From Methylobacterium gnaphalii (GTDB taxonomy: Bacteria > Pseudomonadota > Alphaproteobacteria > Rhizobiales > Beijerinckiaceae), in contig NZ_BJZV01000014.1 of NCBI RefSeq assembly GCF_007992215.1, positions 90,985-154,984 on the forward strand: a stretch of 64,000 nt of DNA, given 5' to 3'. Below, piece after piece: positions 38,714-48,191 of this stretch (position 1 is its first letter; each line of letters begins with the position of its first letter). Below the pieces are notes generated by a model. That model did not search any database and was not told the origin of the DNA. It saw only the letters and a program-made list of their open reading frames with translations. Made by a program: the position numbers and the translations under genes.

Positions 38714-39642
38714 CAGACGAGGCGCGATCCGGGGCCGAGACGCGCCCCGCGCAGGAAGTCGTCACCGGTCGCCGAGCCACCCTTGCCGGCGCGGCGCAGT
38801 TCGAGAAGGCGGACCGCGCCCTCGCCGCAGGCGATCGTGCAGGCCTCGTCGAGGAGGGTTCCCGGCTCGCCCGAACCCTCTGCGGTGCGCGCGCGAAGAA
38901 CTTTCACGCGCTCTGGCCCTTTTCCGAGATCGGATTCGAAGAAAGCTCCCGGAAATGGCGACAAGCCGTTGATGTGGCTGGCGACGTCTTTCGCCGGGCG
39001 CGTCCAGTCGATCCGCGCTTCCTCATTGGTGATCTTGTGGGCGTAGACGACGCCCTCTTCGGATTGCGGCGTGAAGGCGAGGTCTCCCGCCGCAAGCGCC
39101 ACCAGGGCCCGGCTCATCAGGCTGGCGCCAAGTGGCATCAGCGCATCGTGCAACTCGCCGGACGTCATGCCCTCCGTGATCGAAAGCCGGCTTTCCAGAG
39201 CGACCGGTCCGGTATCGAGGCCTTTCTCCATCCGCATCACGCCGACGCCGCTCTCGGCATCGCCCGCCATCACCGCCCTTTGGATCGGGGCCGCGCCGCG
39301 CCAGCGCGGCAGCAGCGAGCCGTGCAGGTTGAGGCAGCCGTGACGCGGGGCGTCGAGGATCGGCTGCGGAAGCAGCAGGCCGTAGGCCACCACGACGGCT
39401 ACGTCGGCCGCGTGGCCAGCAAACACCTTGGCCGCTTCCTCGCTCCGAAGGGTCGCCGGCGTATAGACGGTGAGCCCCTCAAGCTCGGCCAGCGCGTGGA
39501 CCGGCGAGGGCCTCAGGCTCATGCCGCGGCCCGCACGGGCCGGCGCCCGGGTGTACACCGCCGCGACTTCGTGGCCATCGGCGACGATCTGCGCCAGTGT
39601 CGGCACGGCGAAGTCCGGCGTGCCCATGAAAACGACGCGCAT
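38713..39642 (-). CDS. fmt: methionyl-tRNA formyltransferase
   Basis: A 309-aa enzyme with [16 protein letters not shown] at the N-terminus. The formyl-THF and catalytic region is [20 protein letters not shown], and the C-terminal OB-like domain recognises initiator tRNA. It formylates Met-tRNAfMet; its partner deformylase gene def lies 17 nt upstream on the same strand. Confidence 0.96.
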   Translation of the reverse strand: MRVVFMGTPDFAVPTLAQIVADGHEVAAVYTRAPARAGRGMSLRPSPVHALAELEGLTVYTPATLRSEEAAKVFAGHAADVAVVVAYGLLLPQPILDAPRHGCLNLHGSLLPRWRGAAPIQRAVMAGDAESGVGVMRMEKGLDTGPVALESRLSITEGMTSGELHDALMPLGASLMSRALVALAAGDLAFTPQSEEGVVYAHKITNEEARIDWTRPAKDVASHINGLSPFPGAFFESDLGKGPERVKVLRARTAEGSGEPGTLLDEACTIACGEGAVRLLELRRAGKGGSATGDDFLRGARLGPGSRLV

Positions 39643-39659
39643 GACGGTTTGGCCCCGCT

Positions 39660-40175
39660 TCAGGCAGCGTCGCGCTTGGCAGCCTTGGCGAATTTCTTGA
39701 TGACGCGGTCGCGCTTCAGCTTCGACAAGTGATCGATGAACAGCACGCCGTTGAGGTGGTCGATCTCGTGCTGCAGGCAGGTCGCGAGTAGGCCATCGGC
39801 CTCCTTCTCCACCGTCTCACCATTGAGATTCATGTAGCGCACCTTCACCCGATCCGGCCGCTCGACCTCGCCGTAGAATTCAGGAATCGACAGGCAACCC
39901 TCGTCGTAGACCCGCATCTCTTCCGAAGACCAGACGATCTCGGGGTTGATGAATACGGTCGGGTCGCGCGCCTCTTCCTCCTTGTTCGTGTCGATCGTGA
40001 CGACACGCTTCGGCACGCCGATCTGGATCGCGGCAAGGCCGACGCCGGGTGCATCGTACATCGTCTCGATCATGTCTCGCGCGAGCACACGGATTTCCTC
40101 GGTGATCTCCGTCACCGGTTCGGATTTCAGGCGCAGAACGGGATCGGGCAGGATCACGAGAGGGCGGATCGTCAT
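39660..40175 (-). CDS. def: peptide deformylase
   Basis: A 171-aa metalloprotease with the three family motifs: [10 protein letters not shown] (about 43-52), EGCLSIPE (metal Cys, about 91-98), and QHEIDHLNG (HExxH metal site, about 134-142). It removes the N-formyl group from nascent proteins. The ATG at 40175 ([12 protein letters not shown]) matches the family N-terminus; an upstream ATG at 40220 adds 15 non-conserved residues. Confidence 0.96.
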   Translation of the reverse strand: MTIRPLVILPDPVLRLKSEPVTEITEEIRVLARDMIETMYDAPGVGLAAIQIGVPKRVVTIDTNKEEEARDPTVFINPEIVWSSEEMRVYDEGCLSIPEFYGEVERPDRVKVRYMNLNGETVEKEADGLLATCLQHEIDHLNGVLFIDHLSKLKRDRVIKKFAKAAKRDAA

Positions 40176-40273
40176 GGGCGAAACGGGCTCGATGGCGGCG
40201 CCGAACGGGCGCGCTGACACAGGACTTTCGCATACGGGCCGCCCTGCGGACGGTCAAATCGAAGCACGGCGCC

Positions 40274-40879
40274 TCAGAACGCGGACCGGCTCCGGATCGC
40301 TGCCGAGAGCGTGCCCTCATCGAGATAATCGAGTTCGCCGCCAACAGGCACGCCGTGGGCGAGGCGGGTGATGGTCAGGCCGAGATGGCGCAGTGCGTCG
40401 GTGACGTAGTGAGCGGTAGTCTGTCCGTCGACGGTGGCGTTGAGAGCGAGGATGATCTCCTTCACCGCCGGATCGCCGGCACGCTCCACTAGGCGGTCGA
40501 TGTTGAGATGCTCCGGCCGGACGCCGTCGAGAGCCGAGAGCACGCCGCCTAGTACGTGGTAGCGTGCGCTCACCGCGCCCGAGCGCTCCAGCGCCCATAG
40601 ATCGGAGACGTCCTCGACCACCACGAGCGTCGAGGCATCGCGGCTCTGATCGCGGCAGATCGTGCAGGGCTCGGACGTATCGACGTTGCCGCAGGACGAG
40701 CAGACGACGATGCGCTCGGCTGCGACCCGCATGGCCTCGGCAAGCGGCCCAAGCAGTGTGTCGCGCTTCTTGATCAATTGCAGTGCAGCGCGCCGGGCCG
40801 AGCGCGGCCCGAATCCGGGCATCCGTGCAAGGAGCTGGATCAGGCGCTCGATCTCCGGGCCGGCGACGGATTGGGGCAT
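40274..40879 (-). CDS. recR: recombination mediator protein RecR
   Basis: A 201-aa protein. An N-terminal helix-hairpin-helix has [20 protein letters not shown], the Cys4 zinc finger is [16 protein letters not shown], and a Toprim domain includes [13 protein letters not shown]. It acts with RecF/RecO to load RecA at gaps. It is divergent from pckA and about 100 nt upstream of def on the same strand. Immediate ybaB-recR linkage, common elsewhere, is absent here: ybaB is 7 kb away next to dnaX. Confidence 0.95.
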   Translation of the reverse strand: MPQSVAGPEIERLIQLLARMPGFGPRSARRAALQLIKKRDTLLGPLAEAMRVAAERIVVCSSCGNVDTSEPCTICRDQSRDASTLVVVEDVSDLWALERSGAVSARYHVLGGVLSALDGVRPEHLNIDRLVERAGDPAVKEIILALNATVDGQTTAHYVTDALRHLGLTITRLAHGVPVGGELDYLDEGTLSAAIRSRSAF

Positions 40880-41215
40880 GAAAGGCTAGTCTTGTGACGG
40901 GACGGAAGAGTGGCGCTGCTCGGGGCATACGATGCGGCGGCCATTGCGCAAAGCGGCCCGGTCGAGTGAGCCATTTCGCAGATCGTCGAACAGACGGCGT
41001 CCGCCTCACCAATTCTGGTTGTGAGTAGACAAAAAAAATTTGTCGCCGGCCAAAAGTCCAGTTGACGACAAATCGTCCGCAACCCAAGCCATACGGATCA
41101 CGGGATGGTGAACCGGCGCGCGACGGACCTGAACGATCGTGCGGACATCCCCGAAGAAACGACGACAGACTGGCTGCGGGAGCAGTCGCGATCAGGGCTG
41201 CGAGGAGAGACAGAC
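40880..41215. other. 336-bp divergent recR/pckA intergenic region
   Basis: No gene is supported. It contains an A8 tract (41031-41038) and an 8-bp inverted repeat ATTTGTCG / CGACAAAT (41038-41045 and 41066-41073, 20-nt spacing), which could be an operator pair or hairpin in the pckA promoter region. An in-frame ATG at 41105 upstream of the chosen pckA start lacks a good ribosome-binding site. Confidence 0.45.
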
Positions 41216-42832
<1,617 letters not shown>

Positions 42833-42841
42833 GCGAACCGG

Positions 42842-42870
42842 TCGAGGGTTCGCCACTGGTGGACCCTCGA
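42842..42870 (+). terminator. hairpin downstream of pckA
   Basis: TCGAGGGT (42842-42849) pairs with ACCCTCGA (42863-42870), with a nested CCAC/GTGG inside, starting 9 nt after the pckA stop. The tail TCCTATC is only weakly T-rich, so this is a probable but not certain terminator. Confidence 0.5.
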
Positions 42871-43008
42871 TCCTATCATCGGGTCGTGCTGGCTTCTAAG
42901 CCGCTTTGGGACGTCCGAAAAAGCGATCGAGGACGAGAGCGGCCGTCTGCCCTTGTTCAGATCCGCGACGATAAGCCTTGAGCAGGCGCGCCGCTAGACA
43001 AGGAAACA

Positions 43009-43041
43009 GCGGCAGCGAGGTAGGGGAACCCTCGCTGCCGC
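43009..43041 (-). terminator. terminator of the double-glycine peptide gene
   Basis: A 12-bp perfect stem GCGGCAGCGAGG / CCTCGCTGCCGC (43009-43020 and 43030-43041) with a 9-nt loop lies 20 nt beyond the peptide stop. Read on the minus strand the tail is TGTTTCC. A dedicated strong hairpin directly after a 78-codon frame supports that frame being an expressed single-gene transcript. Confidence 0.7.
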
Positions 43042-43061
43042 CGTCAATCCGTCGAAGAGGC

Positions 43062-43298
43062 TTACTTGCCGCCGAGGCCGACGCTGCCGGTCACGCCGCC
43101 GACGACGCCGCCGACCGCACCAAGCACAGTGCCCAGCAGGCCGCTCACCAGGCCGCCGACCTGATCCACCGTGCCGGACACGGCGCCGAGTTCCTGGCTG
43201 AGATCGACCGTAGCCCCAACACCGATGCTGAGGCCGCCCCCGACCTCATCGAGTTCCGACGCATTGAGCTCGCGGATGGTCTCGATGTTCTGCGACAT
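43062..43298 (-). CDS. double-glycine-leader, glycine-zipper secreted peptide precursor
   Basis: A 78-aa precursor. The leader (residues 1-22) ends LNASELDEVGGG and fits the double-glycine consensus: Leu11 at -12, Glu15 at -8, Leu16 at -7, Val19 at -4, Gly21-Gly22 at -2/-1. The predicted mature part (23-78, 56 aa) is about 30% Gly and 21% Val, without Cys. It has repeated GxxxG spacing (G38-G42, G49-G53, G56-G60-G64-G68, G63-G67-G71), a glycine zipper. GGGAGA lies 8 nt before the ATG and a terminator follows. An HlyD adaptor and C39-ABC exporter lie across the intergenic gap, so it is probably their substrate. The bacteriocin role is inferred. Confidence 0.8.
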   Translation of the reverse strand: MSQNIETIRELNASELDEVGGGLSIGVGATVDLSQELGAVSGTVDQVGGLVSGLLGTVLGAVGGVVGGVTGSVGLGGK

Positions 43299-43447
43299 TA
43301 AGTATTCTCCCGATATGACAGGCTATATCCACGACCGACTGAAAAGACGATCTGGCTTCATGCCTCATCACGAAGCGCTGGATACGCATCGCCCCATAAC
43401 GTCATCATCGATTGAACTGAGGATCAACCCAGCAAGCTGCCACGTTT

Positions 43448-43621
43448 ATGGCAGGCTTCCGATACCTCATCTTCGAGATGTCGATCGTAATGCCGGCGAA
43501 GATCCTTTATGCGCCCAGCAACATTAAGCTTTTACGGATCGATGCGGCGCAACATCTACGTGCCTTGCAAAAACGCCGCCAAGGCATAACCGTTCTCGCG
43601 AAGGCTGCGCCAAACAATTGA
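43448..43621 (+). CDS. possible 57-aa small protein ahead of a terminator
   Basis: The frame starts MAGFRYLIFEMSIVMPAKIL and ends AKAAPNN; internal ATGs at 43478 and 43490 are alternatives. A T5-tailed hairpin (43657-43679) begins 36 nt after the stop, consistent with a short monocistronic transcript. Against it, no Shine-Dalgarno sequence is evident and there is no family resemblance. The N-terminal 20 residues are moderately hydrophobic but not a clear membrane helix. Its place beside a peptide-export locus makes it a weak candidate for an accessory or immunity function. Confidence 0.25.
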   Translation: MAGFRYLIFEMSIVMPAKILYAPSNIKLLRIDAAQHLRALQKRRQGITVLAKAAPNN

Positions 43622-43644
43622 TGCGAAAGATTTTTTCAGTATAG

Positions 43645-43679
43645 GTGCGGCAGGACGCCGCACCGCAGTGCGGCTTTTT
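43645..43679 (+). terminator. three-arm attenuator-like terminator
   Basis: Arm 1 GTGCGGC (43645-43651), arm 2 GCCGCAC (43657-43663) and arm 3 GTGCGGC (43668-43674) are followed by TTTTT (43675-43679). Arms 2 and 3 form an intrinsic terminator; arms 1 and 2 form a mutually exclusive hairpin that would prevent it. This is the geometry of a transcription attenuator on the plus strand, about 500 nt before the exporter genes. The sequence supports the structures; regulation is inferred. Confidence 0.6.
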
Positions 43680-44185
43680 GGGTGCAGAAGCGCTAGCATC
43701 AGCCTCTGAAGCGCTCACGCTCGCGTGAACGACATCTCCAAGTTCGTAAAATTTCTGACGAAATTCGAGCTTGCTCAACCAAGCCGATGGTCGCAGCCCA
43801 GTCAAAAGAATTGGGCACAACCAAACCGATGCGAGGCCGAACTTTGGCGGAAAGATGGCCAAATGTGGCGGCGCGGCACGCGTCGAGCTAGCTGCCGCCA
43901 TTGCGACAGCTCGCCGTTTCTTTAGGTGTTTGCTGGTAGGCCACCGACCGCGCCGAGCCGGCTACAAGCAAGATCCACGAAACTCCGGCGAACATTGCTG
44001 CTGTACACGCCGGGTAGCGTGCACGGTGTCGATCAACCCATTTGGCCGCCGATGTGCACGAAGAGTTCAGAGCGTCGGCGGCACCGCATCGTCGTCCTGA
44101 CACCTCGGATTGCGCCGAAATGCCTGGTGTGACAAGCCGGCGCCGGGACAACCCGCGCAGGCCCGGCGCGTCATCATAGGTGTCT

Positions 44186-45487
44186 ATGTCCAGCCCGCTG
44201 TTTCGCCGCGAGGTCACCGAGGCGCGCCGCAACGCTTGGCTCGGTGAGGCGCAGATCATTCAGCCGCTTCCAATCCGGATCGTGGCCTTTGTCTGCGTGG
44301 GGCTGGTGGCCGCGACGCTGCTCTACGCGGTGCTCGGCACCTACACCCGCCGTGTCCATGCTCAGGGCCTGCTCGCACCGGATATCGGCTTGATCACTGT
44401 CGCCAGCCCCGTGGCCGGCCGGGTCAGCGCCTCCGGCGTTAAGGAGGGCGACAGGGTCGAGCAGGGCCGCCTGCTCTATACAGTCGACGTCGATGCGGTC
44501 TCGGCCAGCGGACCGACGCAGGAGCGCGTTATCGCGCAACTCGGCCGGCAGAAGGAGAGCATGGAAAAGCAGCGCCGCCTGCGCGCCTCCATGGCCGGTA
44601 CCGAGAAGCGCTCGTTGCAGGAGCAGATCTCCAACCTCGAATCCCAGTCCGAGCAGATCAAGCAGCAGGTCGAGCTTCAGGAGAAGCTGGTGCCGCCGTT
44701 GAAGGCGCGGGCCGACGAGTTGGCCTCGGCGGTCTCGCGGGGCTTCGCCCGCGCGGCGGACTTCCAGAACCAGAATTACCTCTACATGCAGTCGACTTCG
44801 CAACTCGCGCAGTTTCGGCAGGGCGCACTGCAGATTGAAGGCAAGCTCGCCGACCTGAAGGCGCAATTCGCCTCGTTCGACGAAAAGCTCTCCAAGGACC
44901 TCGCCGAGATGGACCGCGCCGCGGCACAGCTTGAGCAGCAGAAGGCCGAGAGCGAGGCCAAACGGGCGATCGAGATCCGCGCGCCTGAGAAGGGCATCCT
45001 CACCTCGATCCGCGCACAGCCTGGTCAGAGCGTCACGGCCGGCGCGACGCTGCTCACCCTGCTGCCGAGTGAAGGCCGACTGCAGGCGAACCTCTTCGTG
45101 GATTCCTCGGCGATCGGCTTCATCGAGACCGGCGCGAACGTGATGCTGCGCTACGCAGCCTTCCCGTTCCAGCGTTTTGGCCTCTATCGTGGTGTAGTCA
45201 CCGAGGTGACACGCGCACCACTGGAGGGTGAGGACGCGCCTGAGGAAATCAAGCGCAAGAGCGCCAGCGGCGTCTACCGCATCGTGGTGAAGCCCGACGA
45301 CGATGGCGTCATCGCCTACGGCGAGCGGCGCCGTCTCGAAGCCGGCATGCGAGTCGAGGCCGACATCGCCCTGGAACAGCGCGCTCTTTACCGCTGGCTG
45401 CTCGACCCCCTCTACCACGTGAAGCGCAGCGTAGACCTCGTGACCGATGGTGGCCCATTGGCTAGCCCGAAGGGCCAGCCGAAGTGA
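44186..45487 (+). CDS. HlyD-family membrane fusion protein (peptide exporter adaptor)
   Basis: A 433-aa periplasmic adaptor. A cytoplasmic N-terminal tail (about 1-30) precedes one TM helix (about 31-53). A lipoyl half-motif ASPVAGRVSASGVKEGDRV, a long coiled coil (about 110-260, rich in Gln/Glu/Lys), and a second lipoyl and beta-barrel region (EKGILTSIRAQPGQSVTAG) follow. The layout resembles CvaA-type adaptors of bacteriocin exporters. ATG 44186 has AGG 5 nt upstream; GTG 44180 in frame is an alternative. The stop overlaps the ABC gene's GTG by 4 nt, so the two are one translational unit. No TolC-like gene is nearby. Confidence 0.9.
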   Translation: MSSPLFRREVTEARRNAWLGEAQIIQPLPIRIVAFVCVGLVAATLLYAVLGTYTRRVHAQGLLAPDIGLITVASPVAGRVSASGVKEGDRVEQGRLLYTVDVDAVSASGPTQERVIAQLGRQKESMEKQRRLRASMAGTEKRSLQEQISNLESQSEQIKQQVELQEKLVPPLKARADELASAVSRGFARAADFQNQNYLYMQSTSQLAQFRQGALQIEGKLADLKAQFASFDEKLSKDLAEMDRAAAQLEQQKAESEAKRAIEIRAPEKGILTSIRAQPGQSVTAGATLLTLLPSEGRLQANLFVDSSAIGFIETGANVMLRYAAFPFQRFGLYRGVVTEVTRAPLEGEDAPEEIKRKSASGVYRIVVKPDDDGVIAYGERRRLEAGMRVEADIALEQRALYRWLLDPLYHVKRSVDLVTDGGPLASPKGQPK

Positions 45488-47655
45488 GGCTCCTGGACAG
45501 CATCTCCCAGGCCGGACTTCAGTTCGGCTTCGGCCGGCGGCTGCCGGTCATCCTGCAAGCGGAGGCGGCCGAGTGCGGCATGGCCTGCCTCGCCATGGTG
45601 CTCGGCTATCACGGCCGCGAGGTTGACCTCGGCTCGATGCGCCGCCGGCATGCCCTCTCACTCAAGGGCATGACGCTGCGCAACCTTATGGACCTGTCCG
45701 GCTCCATGGGACTGTCGACCCGCGCGCTACGGATCGAGCTGAAGGATCTGGCACGGTTAAAAACACCGGCCATCCTGCACTGGGGCCTCAACCATTTCGT
45801 CGTACTGGCCGCGATCACCCGCAAGGGCATCGTCATTCACGACCCGGCCCGCGGCCGGCGTACGCTGACGCTGGAGGAAGCCTCGCGCGACTTCACCGGC
45901 GTCGCTCTCGAGGTAACGCCGAAGCAGGGGTTTGTGCGCGAGAAAGTGACGAAGGGGCTCAGCCTTGGCGACCTCTTCCAGAATCTACGCGGCATCCGTC
46001 CGGCGATGCTGTCGATCTTGGCGCTCTCGGTCGGCATCGAGCTCGTCAATATCCTGATGCCGATCGCCTCGCAGATCGTCATCGACGAGGTCATCGTCAA
46101 CGCGGATCTCGACCTTCTGCTCGTCGTGGCCCTCGGCCTTGCGCTGCTGCTCCTGATTCAGCTCGTCCTCGGCATTGCGCGGACCTGGGCGATCATGCTG
46201 ACCGGCACGAAGCTGAATTACCAATGGTCAGGTAGCCTGTTCGACCACCTCTCGCGCCTGCCCCTCGACTATTTCGAAAAGAGGCATGTGGGCGATGTGA
46301 TCTCGCGCTTCGGATCGCTCGCTACCATCCAGAAGGGCCTGACGACGGATCTCGTCCAGGCCGTACTCGACGGCGTGATGTCGATCGGCATGCTGATCAT
46401 GCTGTTCCTCTATGGCGGTTGGCTGGCGCTGGTGGCGCTGCTTTCCACCGCGATTGCCGCGGGCCTACGGGTGGCCGCCTACACCGCCTACAAAGAGGGC
46501 ACGGAGGAGGCGATCGTCGCCGAGGCGCGCCAGCAGACACATTTCATCGAGACGGTGCGGGGCATGGCAAGCGTCAAGCTGCTGGGCCTACGCGAGCGAC
46601 GCCGCGGCACCTGGATGAATCAGTTCGTCACGGCGCTGAACGCGCGGCTACGGCTGCAGCGCCTCGACCTCGTCTTCGGCCGCGCCAGCGAGCTGCTTGC
46701 CGGCTCCGACCGCCTGATCCTGCTGGTGCTCGGCGCCCGCGCAGTGATCGACCAGTCGATGTCGCTCGGCATGCTGGTCGCCTTCCTGACCTACCGCGAC
46801 CAGTTCTCGACCCGCGTCGGCAATCTGATCAACTCCGGCTTCCAGCTACGCATGCTCAACGTGCAGACTGACCGGCTCTCGGACATCGTCATGACCGATC
46901 CGGAAGAACCGGCCGACGCCAAGCCCGTGGCCACCCCGGCTATCGTCGAGGGTGGCACACCGCGAGGTTCCATCGTCGCGAATGGACTGTCGTTGCGCTA
47001 TGGCGCAGACGAGCCGTGGGTTTTTCGCGACCTCAGCTTCCAGGTCGCGCCCGGCACCTGCTTCGCGATCATCGGCCCCTCGGGCTGCGGCAAGAGCTCG
47101 GTGATGAAGATCCTGATGGGCCTGCTCTCGGCTACCGAGGGTACCGTCCTGATCGACGGGCGCGACATCAAGACCGTGGGCGCTGCGGCCTACCGCAAGC
47201 GCATCGCCGGCGTGATGCAGAGCGATGGGCTCTTCGCCGGCTCTATCGCCGAAAACATCGCCTGTTTCGACGAGCATCCGGACCCGGCCTGGATCGAAGA
47301 ATGTGCTGCGCGAGCTGCCATCCTTAACGACATTCGCAAGACGCCGATGGGCTTCGAGACACTCGTCGGCGACATGGGCTCGACGCTCTCGGGCGGCCAG
47401 AAGCAGCGTGTCATCCTCGCCCGCGCCCTCTATCAGCGCCCCGAGATCCTATTCCTGGACGAAGCCACAAGTGCGCTCGACGAGCCCACCGAGGCGGCGA
47501 TCGCCCAGGCGCTTCGCGAGTTCAAGATGACCCGCGTCATCGTCGCCCACCGCCCGGCAACGATCGCCCATGCCGACCACGTGCTGGAATTCGAGCGGCT
47601 GCTGCCGGCGCCGGCAGCGAAACTTCCTGCGAGATCCGCTGAGCCGGTGGCCTGA
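45484..47655 (+). CDS. peptidase-containing ABC transporter (C39-TM-NBD)
   Basis: A 723-aa bifunctional exporter. The N-terminal C39 cysteine peptidase (about 20-140) carries Gln25 (oxyanion), Cys31 in AAECGMAC, His104 in LNHFVVL and Asp120 in IHDPARG, so it looks catalytically complete. A six-helix ABC exporter domain spans about 165-450. The NBD (about 480-710) has Walker A GPSGCGKSS, signature LSGGQKQR, and Walker B ILFLDEATSAL. Such proteins cleave a double-glycine leader and export the mature peptide, and the opposite-strand 78-aa precursor at 43062-43298 has that leader. The GTG start overlaps the adaptor stop by 4 nt. Confidence 0.95.
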   Translation: MRLLDSISQAGLQFGFGRRLPVILQAEAAECGMACLAMVLGYHGREVDLGSMRRRHALSLKGMTLRNLMDLSGSMGLSTRALRIELKDLARLKTPAILHWGLNHFVVLAAITRKGIVIHDPARGRRTLTLEEASRDFTGVALEVTPKQGFVREKVTKGLSLGDLFQNLRGIRPAMLSILALSVGIELVNILMPIASQIVIDEVIVNADLDLLLVVALGLALLLLIQLVLGIARTWAIMLTGTKLNYQWSGSLFDHLSRLPLDYFEKRHVGDVISRFGSLATIQKGLTTDLVQAVLDGVMSIGMLIMLFLYGGWLALVALLSTAIAAGLRVAAYTAYKEGTEEAIVAEARQQTHFIETVRGMASVKLLGLRERRRGTWMNQFVTALNARLRLQRLDLVFGRASELLAGSDRLILLVLGARAVIDQSMSLGMLVAFLTYRDQFSTRVGNLINSGFQLRMLNVQTDRLSDIVMTDPEEPADAKPVATPAIVEGGTPRGSIVANGLSLRYGADEPWVFRDLSFQVAPGTCFAIIGPSGCGKSSVMKILMGLLSATEGTVLIDGRDIKTVGAAAYRKRIAGVMQSDGLFAGSIAENIACFDEHPDPAWIEECAARAAILNDIRKTPMGFETLVGDMGSTLSGGQKQRVILARALYQRPEILFLDEATSALDEPTEAAIAQALREFKMTRVIVAHRPATIAHADHVLEFERLLPAPAAKLPARSAEPVA

Positions 47656-47700
47656 TCCTCGACGAAACTACTTTGAAGAGGAGAGAGGGTTTCCCGCTCC

Positions 47701-48024
47701 CTAGAATGGCAGCTTCATTCCAGGCGGAAGCGGCAGGCCCTTGGTCAACTCAGCCATCTTCTCCTGCGCCGTCGCCTCGGCCTTGGCCCTGGCATCGTTG
47801 ACGGCCGCCACGATGAGATCCTCCAGGATCTCGCGCTCGTCCGGCACCATCAGCGAAGGGTCGATGGCAATGCCCTTGAGCTGGCCCTTCGCGGACATCG
47901 TCACGCTGACCGCACCACCGCCGGAGGCACCGCTAACCTCGACGTGATCGAGCTCGCCCTGCAGCGAACTCATCTTCTCCTGCATGGCCTGAGCCTGCTT
48001 CATGATGCCCATGAGATCGCGCAT
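47701..48024 (-). CDS. ybaB: YbaB/EbfC nucleoid-associated protein
   Basis: A 107-aa protein beginning [18 protein letters not shown], with a [14 protein letters not shown] beta region and the terminal [11 protein letters not shown] typical of the YbaB family. It binds DNA as a dimer. The ATG at 48024 has AAGGAA about 9-10 nt upstream; a longer frame to 48195 was rejected. It lies 167 nt downstream of dnaX, the usual dnaX-ybaB order, though recR is elsewhere. Confidence 0.94.
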   Translation of the reverse strand: MRDLMGIMKQAQAMQEKMSSLQGELDHVEVSGASGGGAVSVTMSAKGQLKGIAIDPSLMVPDEREILEDLIVAAVNDARAKAEATAQEKMAELTKGLPLPPGMKLPF

Positions 48025-48191
48025 GAAATGAAGATTCCTTCGGTTCGCACTGCCGGCGGCATCATACATGAGACCGGATCGGCGCACGCCGTCTATGTAT
48101 TGACAAGGATCGAGAGTCCAAGCGTCGCCGTGCAGACATGGGCAGCGGCCGACAGGATGGCATGCGCCGCACCCTGGGAGCCGCTCGGCTC

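Larger units (their letters stand above)
43299..44185. other. 887-bp palindrome-rich intergenic region between peptide and exporter genes
   Basis: AT content rises above the neighbours in 43600-43850. Visible elements are a three-arm GTGCGGC/GCCGCAC structure ending in T5 (43645-43679), a TCACGC-TC-GCGTGA palindrome (43715-43728), and an AATTTC-TGAC-GAAATT inverted repeat (43750-43765) overlapping TTCGT/ACGAA (43743-43762). Longer frames here have no family resemblance and irregular codon use. One 57-codon frame (43448-43621) ends shortly before the terminator and is listed separately. The region presumably carries both promoters. Confidence 0.6.

Noticed and set aside
43888..44259. Minus-strand frame with a hydrophobic tail as an immunity protein
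   Set aside because: It has no ribosome-binding site, overlaps the hlyD start, and the hydrophobic stretch is short and followed by a random-looking tail.
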